Assembly: GCA_023700885.1 (NCBI GenBank)
Contig: JAMPYA010000151.1
Location: 1 to 5,270 of the forward strand
Direction: 5' to 3'
Length of the DNA: 5,270 bases
Source: Flavobacteriaceae bacterium
Lineage (GTDB): Bacteria; Bacteroidota; Bacteroidia; Flavobacteriales; Flavobacteriaceae
Of the stretch, positions 1-5,270 are shown in pieces; position 1 is the first letter of the stretch; the number at the start of each line of letters is the position of its first letter. The position numbers were made by a program, and so were the translations under genes. A model generated the notes under the pieces. The model saw only the letters and a list, made by a program, of their open reading frames with translations, was not told the DNA's origin and ran no database searches.

Positions 1-1204
1 CAACGGTACCTTCACGAGATTTCATCTTACCGCTCGGTAAATCAACCATCCCGTATGATAAATGATAGAGATGATCTGCCCATTCATAACCTAACTTTTT
101 CATGATTAAGAACAATACTTTGAAATGATAATCTTGTTCATTTCCTACAGTATAAATTAAACTTTCAAGGTTAAATTCATTAAATCGATAAATAGCGGTT
201 CCAATATCTTGAGTCATATAAACGGCAGTACCGTCTGAGCGAAGTACAATTTTTTCATCTAAACCTTCATCGGTTAAATCAATCCATACAGAACTGTCTT
301 CTTTTCTAAAAAATACGCCTTTTTTTAGACCTTCATTAACGACTTCTTTGCCTAAAAGATAGGTTTCACTTTCGTAATAATTTTTATGAAAATCAACACC
401 TAATGATTTGTAAGTTTTGTCAAATCCGTCATAAACCCAATTATTCATCATTTTCCAAAGACTTACCACATGTTCATCTCCTGCCTCCCATTTCAGCAAC
501 ATTTCTTGCGCTTTTATCAAGATTGGAGCTTGTTTTTTGGCTTCTTCTTCTGTTTTTCCTTCGGCAATTAATTGTTCAATTTCTTTTTTATAAGCTTTAT
601 CAAATGCTACATAATAATTCCCAACTAATTTATCGCCTTTTAAACCGGTACTTTTAGGAGTTTCTCCATTACCAAATAATTCCCAAGCCAACATACTTTT
701 GCAAATATGAATTCCTCTATCATTAATAATTTGGGTTTTAATAACATTTTTTCCGGATGCTTCAATAATTTTAGCAACCGAATAACCCAATAAATTATTG
801 CGTATATGTCCTAAATGCAAAGGTTTATTAGTGTTTGGAGATGAATATTCTACCATCACACTTTTGGCATTTGCGGATGGATCTACAATTCCGAAATGTT
901 CATTTTCACAGATTTTTTGAAATGATTCTAAAAAAACAGTAGAATTAGCCACTAGATTCAAAAATCCTTTGATTACATTAAAATCAATTATTTCTACTAC
1001 ATTATTTTTGAGATACTCACCAATATTAGTTCCAACTTCAACAGGGTTTCCTTTAATAAACCTAAGCAATGGAAAAATTACTAACGTAATATCTCCATCA
1101 AATTCTTTACGGGTAGATTGAAACTCTAACGAATCAACTTTAATATTATAAATTTCTTGTATTCCGCTAATTGCAGCTTTTTCTATTTTTTTCTGAAAAT
1201 CCAT
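1..1204 (-). CDS. argS: Arginyl-tRNA synthetase, N-terminal two thirds (partial)
   Basis: Class I aminoacyl-tRNA synthetase that charges tRNA-Arg with arginine using ATP in the cytoplasm. Translating the minus strand from the ATG at 1204-1202 gives 401 uninterrupted codons before the window ends. Residues 1 to about 110 resemble the ArgS N-terminal additional domain, which binds the tRNA D-loop. Residues 121-137 carry SSPNTNKPLHLGHIRNN, with the HIGH-type ATP site HLGH at 130-133. RSDGTAVYMTQD at 322-333 is the family's conserved block ahead of the second ATP motif, and GKMKSREGT at about 392-400 is the KMSKS-type loop. Bacteroidota ArgS is usually close to 590 residues, so the missing part is mainly the anticodon-binding C-terminal domain. 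No Shine-Dalgarno sequence precedes the start, and a TAAATTTG element lies about 18 bases upstream. No frameshift or stop was found. Family assignment is very secure. Confidence 0.97.
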   Translation of the reverse strand, partial: MDFQKKIEKAAISGIQEIYNIKVDSLEFQSTRKEFDGDITLVIFPLLRFIKGNPVEVGTNIGEYLKNNVVEIIDFNVIKGFLNLVANSTVFLESFQKICENEHFGIVDPSANAKSVMVEYSSPNTNKPLHLGHIRNNLLGYSVAKIIEASGKNVIKTQIINDRGIHICKSMLAWELFGNGETPKSTGLKGDKLVGNYYVAFDKAYKKEIEQLIAEGKTEEEAKKQAPILIKAQEMLLKWEAGDEHVVSLWKMMNNWVYDGFDKTYKSLGVDFHKNYYESETYLLGKEVVNEGLKKGVFFRKEDSSVWIDLTDEGLDEKIVLRSDGTAVYMTQDIGTAIYRFNEFNLESLIYTVGNEQDYHFKVLFLIMKKLGYEWADHLYHLSYGMVDLPSGKMKSREGTV

Positions 1205-1221
1205 TTTAATCAATTGAAGTG

Positions 1222-1229
1222 CAAATTTA
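1222..1229 (-). promoter_or_regulatory. Candidate argS promoter, -7 element TAAATTTG
   Basis: Read on the minus strand this is TAAATTTG, an exact match to the Bacteroidota TAnnTTTG -7 consensus. It predicts transcription from about 1215 and a leader of roughly 10 bases before the argS ATG. I see no TTG at the expected -33 spacing, so only half of the promoter is supported. Confidence 0.45.
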
Positions 1230-1243
1230 ACAATTTATAATTA

Positions 1244-1275
1244 TTGTATCTCTTTAAAAATTAGGTTTATCTTTG
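1244..1275 (+). promoter_or_regulatory. Candidate promoter for the YkgJ-family gene (TTG, 21-base spacer, TATCTTTG)
   Basis: TATCTTTG at 1268-1275 matches the TAnnTTTG -7 consensus, and a TTG at 1244-1246 lies 21 bases upstream, near the expected -33 position. Transcription would begin near 1282, giving a leader of about 90 bases before the ATG at 1375. The leader is long compared with the other genes here and contains the small ORF and inverted repeat listed separately. Confidence 0.5.
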
Positions 1276-1284
1276 CCTCAAGAA

Positions 1285-1317
1285 ATGAAAAAACAAAAAT
1301 TCAGCTATTTATATTGA
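1285..1317 (+). other. Possible 10-codon leader ORF (MKKQKFSYLY)
   Basis: An ATG lies 10 bases after the candidate -7 element, followed by ten codons and a TGA. It falls in the predicted leader of the YkgJ-family gene, and its first half forms the left arm of an imperfect inverted repeat. The peptide has no run of a single regulatory amino acid such as those in classical attenuators. It is short enough to arise by chance in AT-rich DNA, so its coding status is unproven. Confidence 0.15.
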
Positions 1318-1336
1318 AAAATAAATTTTGTTTTCA
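1286..1336 (+). repeat. Imperfect inverted repeat in the divergent intergenic region
   Basis: The left arm at 1286-1301 is TGAAAAAACAAAAATT and the right arm at 1324-1336 is AATTTTGTTTTCA. They pair over about 13 positions with two small A bulges on the left, around a 22-base spacer. The stem is almost entirely A-T pairs, so any RNA hairpin would be weak. It could be a DNA-level operator or chance low-complexity sequence. Confidence 0.3.
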
Positions 1337-1374
1337 AACTGTACCTCACTATAATAAACAATTGACAAGAACAA

Positions 1375-1872
1375 ATGAAATGGAATATTGAAGATTTTAA
1401 GCTAGTAAGTAAAACTAAATTAGCAGAATCAAAGGTTTACTTCAAAAAATTGATAAAAAAAACGCCTAAAAATCTTGATTTAATTATGCAAGATTTACAT
1501 GAGGAAGTTTTTAATTATACAGATTGTCTTCAATGTGCTAATTGTTGTAAAACTACCAGTCCTATTTTTACTATTAAAGATATTGCAAAGATTTCTAAAC
1601 ATTTAAAAATGAAGGAAATTCAGTTTATCAACCAATATTTACGCGTAGATGAAGATGATTTTTATGTATTGCAAAAAGCGCCTTGTAGTTTTTTAATGGA
1701 TGATAATGAATGTATGATTTATGAGGTTAGACCCAAAGCTTGTAGTGAATATCCGCATACCAACCGCAAAAAATTCATTCAAATTGCCAATTTAACGTTG
1801 AATAACACTGAAGTTTGTCCGGCAGTTTATGACATTGTTGAAAAATTAAAACAAAAGGTGCCTTTTAATTAA
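1375..1872 (+). CDS. YkgJ-family CxxCxxCC cysteine-cluster protein
   Basis: Small soluble protein of 165 residues of the YkgJ/UPF0153 type (zinc- or iron-chelating cysteine cluster, Pfam PF03692). The signature C-x2-C-x2-C-C is visible as CLQCANCC at residues 51-58. It is followed by the further family cysteines C104 (APCSFL), C113 (NECMIY), C123 (RPKACSEYP) and C148 (EVCPAV). These eight cysteines are expected to bind metal, possibly an Fe-S cluster, but the cellular role of the family is not settled. There is no signal peptide or membrane segment, so it is probably cytoplasmic. The ATG start gives a charged N-terminal helix before the cluster, and no ribosome-binding site is evident. The gene diverges from argS and runs tail to tail into the namZ pseudogene, with which it shares its last 4 bases. 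Family is secure; function is unknown. Confidence 0.92.
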   Translation: MKWNIEDFKLVSKTKLAESKVYFKKLIKKTPKNLDLIMQDLHEEVFNYTDCLQCANCCKTTSPIFTIKDIAKISKHLKMKEIQFINQYLRVDEDDFYVLQKAPCSFLMDDNECMIYEVRPKACSEYPHTNRKKFIQIANLTLNNTEVCPAVYDIVEKLKQKVPFN

Positions 1873-1893
1873 TGGTACAAAAGGTATTTTTTT
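1859..1893 (+). terminator. Possible intrinsic terminator over the convergent gene ends
   Basis: TGCCTTTT at 1859-1866 can pair with AAAAGGTA at 1879-1886. This makes an 8-bp stem with one G-T pair and a 12-base loop, followed directly by seven T residues at 1887-1893. It overlaps the stop codon of the YkgJ-family gene and the last codons of namZ. On the opposite strand the same stem is followed by a less perfect T-rich run, so weak bidirectional action is possible. The stem is AT-rich and only moderately stable. Confidence 0.4.
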
Positions 1894-3083
1894 CTGATTT
1901 TTTTAAACGATTTCAAGTCTTTTTCCCAAGATTCTTTTATTTCTTCAATTGAAATTCCTTGTTCAATCTGACGTTGTAATTCATCATTACCCGCTAATTT
2001 TTTGAAAAAATCATTAAAAAACACATTACTATCTAAACTTAAAGAATAAGCATCTCTTAACCAAGTTAGGTTGAGTTCATTTAGTTTTGGATAAAACCGT
2101 AAGTCTTCACCATAACATTCAACGCCTTGATGTGGGGGCGATTTAGCCCCGTAATTGGGTTGCGGAGTAAAACTAAAGGAATTCATCGCTAAAAAAGGTG
2201 AGCCGTAAATCTGGAATTGCATATCAGTTCCTCTTCCAACACTAACATTGGTACCCTCAAAAAAACACAAACTTGGATACAAATTTATGGATTGGTCGTT
2301 CGGTAAATTAGGCGATGGTTTTATAGGTAAACTATAGGGTGTTTCATGAGAATAATTGGATATTGGAACGACAATTAAATCGCAAGTAATTTGATTTTTT
2401 AGCCAGTTTTCTCCGTTAATCATAATGGCATATTCGCCAATAGTCATACCGTAAACAACGGGAATTGGATGCATCCCAACAAAACTTTGGTGTTTCATAT
2501 CAAGTACTGGACCATCAATATAATGTGCATTTGGGTTGGGTCTGTCTAAAACAATCAACGGGATGTTGTTTTCTGCACACACCTCCATCACATAATGTAA
2601 GGTAGAAATATACGTGTAAAAACGTACGCCAACATCTTGAATATCAAATACAACGATATCAATTCATGACAATTGTTCATTTGTTGGTTTTTTATTTTCA
2701 CCATATAAAGAAATAATAGGAATACCTGTTTTGACATCAATTCCGTCTTTAATTAATTCTCCGGCATCTGCATCGCCTCTAAATCCATGTTCGGGTGCAA
2801 AAACTTTTTTAACAGAAATATTCAAGCTAAATAATGAATCAACAAGATGCGTATAAGATTTATCATTTTTAAAAATTACAGAAGTTTGATTAGCTACAAC
2901 ACCAATTTTTTTATCTTGTAATAATGGAAAATATATAGAAGTTCTGTTAGCCCCAACTTCTAAATAAGTTGTTGTAGGTTTAGTTATGGGTTGTGCAATT
3001 TTAACCGGCATTTTTGATTTACAAGAAAACATCAGTAATAACAGTATAAAAACTATCCAAATATGTGTATTTTTGATTTTCAT
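1869..3083 (-). pseudogene. namZ: NamZ-family (DUF1343, GH171) exo-beta-N-acetylmuramidase lipoprotein with in-frame TGA
   Basis: NamZ enzymes remove terminal MurNAc from peptidoglycan fragments during cell-wall recycling. The ATG at 3083-3081 begins a lipoprotein signal: basic N-terminus, hydrophobic residues 8-19 and a lipobox-like MFSC ending at C21. The residues after it (KSKMP) lack the acidic surface-export signal of Bacteroidota, so I infer a periplasm-facing lipoprotein. Family motifs follow in order: GVVANQTS (61-68), APEHGFRGDADAGE (96-109), SLYGENKKPT (125-134). Codon 140 is TGA (2666-2664). The same frame then continues with IDIVVFDIQDVGVRFYTY, the PNPN block, GRGTDMQFQIYGSPF and a family-typical C-terminus ending KKYLLYH. 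Both sides are in one frame, so this is a nonsense substitution, not a frameshift. Read through, it would be about 404 codons, normal for the family. The stop lies in the catalytic N-terminal domain, so the 139-residue product should be inactive. A GTG/ATG pair at 2591-2586 could restart translation but would lack that domain. Sequencing error is possible. Confidence 0.9.
3068..3075 (+). promoter_or_regulatory. Candidate promoter for the FtsX-like permease, -7 element TATTTTTG
   Basis: TATTTTTG is an exact TAnnTTTG match located inside codons 3-6 of namZ on the opposite strand. Transcription would begin near 3082, about 15 bases before the TTG start at 3097. No clear -33 TTG is present at 19-23 bases upstream. 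The position fits because the 13-base gap between the two starts is too short to hold a promoter. Confidence 0.45.
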
Positions 3084-3096
3084 AAAAGATTAAATA

Positions 3097-4332
3097 TTGA
3101 ACTTCGAATTATTTATTGCTAAACGATTAATTACTACTAAACAGTATAAAAGTAGTATTTCAGCACCAATAATAAAAATAGCAATCGTTGCTATTGCATT
3201 AGGAATGATTGTTATGATGATTTCTATAGCAACCGGCATTGGATTACAACAAAAAATAAGTGATAAAATAACGGTGTTTAACGGACATATTCAAGTTACC
3301 AATTTTGATGATAATCAATCTGATGTAACTTTAATTCCGGTAAATATTAACGAACAAAATCTGAATAATTTAAATAAAATTGAAGGAATAAATTATATAC
3401 AAGCTTTTGCTACAAAAGCCGGTATTATAAGAACTGAAAAAGATTTTGAAGGAATTATTTACAAAGGAGTAGATCAAAATTACAATTGGAATCACTTTAA
3501 AGAATATATTGTAGCAGGTACTTATCCTGTAATTAATGATGAATTTTCTTCTGAAGTCTTAATTTCTAAGACAATTGCAGATCGATTAGGATTAAAAATA
3601 AATAGTGAATTTAATACCTTTTTTTTAAAAGAAAACCCTGAAAGTCCGCCAAGTGTAAGAGTTTTTAAAGTTGTAGGTATTTATGATTCTGGTTTTAATG
3701 AGTTTGATGCCGGTATTATATTGGGTGATTTAAAACAAATTCAACGATTAAATAAATGGACATCAACAGAAGTTGGAGGTTATGAAATTGTGCTGAATCA
3801 TTTTGATCAAATCAGTCAAAAAGGGGAAGAAATTTATTACGAAATAGGGGTCACTCTTAATTCTAAAACAATTATTGAAAAATATCCTGCTTTATTTGAG
3901 TGGATTCAATTATTTGATACTAATATGGTTGTGATTATTGCAATAATGATTTTAGTAGCCGGAATTAATATGATTACAGCATTGCTGGTATTAATTCTTG
4001 AGAAAACACAATTAATTGGTATTTTAAAATCGATGGGTGCTAACAATATAAGTATTCAAAAAGTATTTATGTACAATGCCGCCTATTTAATTTTATTGGG
4101 ATTATTTTGGGGCAATTTAATAGGTTTATCGTTGCTATTTATTCAAAAATATTTTGGAGTGATACAATTAAATCCGGCAACCTATTACGTTTCTGTTGCG
4201 CCTGTTTATATCAGTTTTGATTATATATTATACCTCAATCTTGGTACTTTGTTACTTTGTTTACTGATGCTTTTAATTCCGTCGTTTATCATTTCAAAAA
4301 TAAGTCCGGTAAAAGCCATAAAGTTTGAATAA
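3097..4332 (+). CDS. FtsX/LolC-LolE-type ABC transporter permease
   Basis: Inner-membrane permease of 411 residues with the MacB/FtsX architecture. There is one N-terminal helix (about 25-50), a large periplasmic MacB-PCD-like domain (about 51-270), then three helices at about 275-301, 322-350 and 374-400. The cytoplasmic loop LEKTQLIGILKSMGANNISI (301-320) matches the conserved FtsX coupling segment that contacts the ATPase, and the C-terminus ISPVKAIKFE is typical of LolC/LolE-like proteins. Such permeases work with a LolD-type ATPase to extract lipoproteins or move other envelope substrates; the substrate here is not shown. The start is TTG at 3097: an in-frame TAA at 3091-3093 excludes anything further upstream except ATA, and MNFELFIAKRLI is a family-like N-terminus. 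No ATPase gene is adjacent, so the partner must be encoded elsewhere. The gene diverges from namZ with 13 bases between starts. Confidence 0.9.
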   Translation: MNFELFIAKRLITTKQYKSSISAPIIKIAIVAIALGMIVMMISIATGIGLQQKISDKITVFNGHIQVTNFDDNQSDVTLIPVNINEQNLNNLNKIEGINYIQAFATKAGIIRTEKDFEGIIYKGVDQNYNWNHFKEYIVAGTYPVINDEFSSEVLISKTIADRLGLKINSEFNTFFLKENPESPPSVRVFKVVGIYDSGFNEFDAGIILGDLKQIQRLNKWTSTEVGGYEIVLNHFDQISQKGEEIYYEIGVTLNSKTIIEKYPALFEWIQLFDTNMVVIIAIMILVAGINMITALLVLILEKTQLIGILKSMGANNISIQKVFMYNAAYLILLGLFWGNLIGLSLLFIQKYFGVIQLNPATYYVSVAPVYISFDYILYLNLGTLLLCLLMLLIPSFIISKISPVKAIKFE

Positions 4333-4364
4333 GTCTTTAAGCTGAAATTCTAAAACTTTCTTCT

Positions 4365-4372
4365 TATTTTTG
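4365..4372 (+). promoter_or_regulatory. Candidate promoter for the CBS-like gene, -7 element TATTTTTG
   Basis: TATTTTTG matches TAnnTTTG exactly and ends 16 bases before the ATG at 4389, so the leader would be about 10 bases. A CTG at 4342-4344, with a 20-base spacer, is the best but imperfect -33 candidate. The site lies in the 56-base gap after the permease stop, which suggests this gene has its own promoter. I see no convincing terminator hairpin in that gap. Confidence 0.5.
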
Positions 4373-4388
4373 CATCAAATTATAAAAA

Positions 4389-5270
4389 ATGGAATACGCT
4401 AATAATATTTTAGAAACCATAGGTAATACACCTTTGGTTAAATTAAATAAAATTGTTAAAGATGTAGATGCATTGGTTTTGGCTAAGGTTGAAACTTTTA
4501 ATCCGGGAAATTCATCTAAAGACAGAATGGCTTTAAAAATGGTAGAAGATGCCGAAAAAGATGGAAGATTAAAACCCGGAGGGACTATTATTGAAGGTAC
4601 ATCTGGAAATACAGGAATGGGTTTAGCTATTGTTGCTATAATTAAAGGATATAAACTTATTTGTGTGATGTCTGATAAGCAATCAAAAGAAAAAATGGAT
4701 ATTTTAAGAGCTGTTGGAGCAGAAGTAGTAGTTTGTCCAACCAATGTAGAACCTACAGATCCAAATTCATATTATTCAGTTTCTAGGAGATTAGCTACAG
4801 AAATTCCCAATAGTTGGTATGTAAATCAGTATGATAATTTGTCAAATAGTTTGGCTCATTATGAGAGTACCGGACCAGAAATTTGGCGTCAAACCGATGG
4901 TAAAATTACACATTTTGTGGTAGGAGTTGGAACGGGAGGAACCGTTTCTGGAATTGCTAAATATTTAAAAGAGCAAAATCCAGCTATTAAAGTTTGGGGA
5001 ATTGATACCTATGGTTCTGTTTTTAAAAAATATCATGAAACCGGAATTTTTGATGAAAAAGAAATTTATCCCTATGTAACAGAAGGAATTGGCGAAGATA
5101 TTTTACCAAAAAATGTTGATTTTTCTTTAATCGATGCTTTTGAGAAGGTAACCGATAAAGATGCCGCTGTTTACACTCAAAAATTAGCCTTAGATGAAGG
5201 TATTTTTGCAGGAAATTCAGCAGGTTCTGCCATAAAGGGTTTGTTGCAATTAAAAGAGAATTTTAAGAAA
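4389..5270 (+). CDS. PLP-dependent cystathionine beta-synthase / cysteine synthase family enzyme (partial)
   Basis: Cytoplasmic fold-type II PLP enzyme that makes cystathionine or cysteine from serine or an activated serine. The 294 codons present run off the right edge. Visible motifs are TIGNTPLVKL (10-19), NPGNSSKDR (38-46) with K44 as the expected PLP Schiff-base lysine, GTSGNTG (70-76) for the substrate carboxylate loop, GTGGT (181-185) for PLP phosphate, and AGNSAGS (274-280), whose S277 matches the serine contacting the PLP ring nitrogen. The segment PTNVEPTDPNSYYSV and the run LAHYESTGPEI are closer to cystathionine beta-synthases than to CysK. The N-terminal heme domain of animal CBS is absent. 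Whether regulatory CBS domains follow cannot be seen, so CBS versus cysteine synthase stays open. The ATG sits 16 bases after a TAnnTTTG element with no Shine-Dalgarno sequence. Confidence 0.93.
   Translation, partial: MEYANNILETIGNTPLVKLNKIVKDVDALVLAKVETFNPGNSSKDRMALKMVEDAEKDGRLKPGGTIIEGTSGNTGMGLAIVAIIKGYKLICVMSDKQSKEKMDILRAVGAEVVVCPTNVEPTDPNSYYSVSRRLATEIPNSWYVNQYDNLSNSLAHYESTGPEIWRQTDGKITHFVVGVGTGGTVSGIAKYLKEQNPAIKVWGIDTYGSVFKKYHETGIFDEKEIYPYVTEGIGEDILPKNVDFSLIDAFEKVTDKDAAVYTQKLALDEGIFAGNSAGSAIKGLLQLKENFKK

Noticed and set aside
403..657. 84-codon plus-strand open frame
   Set aside because: It lies wholly within argS on the opposite strand, whose conserved sequence explains these bases; the translated product is low-complexity and resembles nothing.
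1322..1330. TAAATTTTG as a second promoter for the YkgJ-family gene
   Set aside because: It has three bases between TA and TTTG where the consensus has two, and no TTG lies at a suitable distance upstream.
1853..1866. AAAAGG-TG-CCTTTT perfect inverted repeat as a hairpin
   Set aside because: The two-base spacer cannot close a hairpin loop; the alternative pairing of 1859-1866 with 1879-1886 is more plausible.
1869..2591. Independent gene starting at the GTG/ATG near 2591-2586
   Set aside because: The frame continues upstream with NamZ-specific sequence up to the TGA, so this is the downstream part of a broken gene and not a separate protein.
2664..2666. TGA as selenocysteine or as a reassigned codon
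   Set aside because: The position is not a known catalytic Cys/Sec site in this family, I see no obvious SECIS-like hairpin just downstream, and no other gene in the window uses internal TGA as reassignment would predict.
4364..4744. 126-codon minus-strand open frame
   Set aside because: It is antisense to the start of the CBS-like gene, which carries clear catalytic motifs across the same bases.

Overview
This AT-rich window looks like ordinary chromosome from a member of the Bacteroidota, most likely the Flavobacteriaceae. Four things point that way: no convincing Shine-Dalgarno sequence before any start; TAnnTTTG elements (the Bacteroidota sigma-A -7 consensus) before four of the five genes; protein sequences with a flavobacterial flavour; and a lipoprotein of the DUF1343/NamZ family, which is common in this phylum. 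The genus cannot be read from the sequence. I see no mobile element, CRISPR array, tRNA, rRNA or phage gene.

Layout: (1) Bases 1-1204, minus strand: first 401 codons of arginyl-tRNA synthetase (argS), cut by the left edge. (2) 1205-1374: divergent intergenic region with a promoter candidate for each side, a possible 10-codon leader ORF and an imperfect inverted repeat. (3) 1375-1872, plus: small YkgJ-type cysteine-cluster protein. (4) 1869-3083, minus: lipoprotein exo-beta-N-acetylmuramidase of the NamZ (DUF1343, GH171) family, interrupted by one in-frame TGA at 2664-2666. It overlaps gene 3 tail to tail by 4 bases. (5) 3097-4332, plus: FtsX/LolC-LolE-type four-helix permease with a TTG start only 13 bases from the namZ start. 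(6) 4389-5270, plus: PLP-dependent cystathionine beta-synthase/cysteine synthase family enzyme, cut by the right edge.

The genes do not form one pathway. They cover translation (ArgS), sulfur amino-acid metabolism (CBS-like enzyme) and envelope functions (NamZ in peptidoglycan recycling, and a permease that may handle lipoproteins or another envelope substrate). Orientation alternates, so each gene is probably its own transcription unit, and the gaps are very short.

I found no new multi-gene system. The most notable observation is that the NamZ gene looks intact from signal peptide to C-terminus except for one nonsense codon in its catalytic domain. That suggests a recent inactivation, a sequencing error or, much less likely, readthrough. 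The other points concern compact gene packing and regulatory sites.
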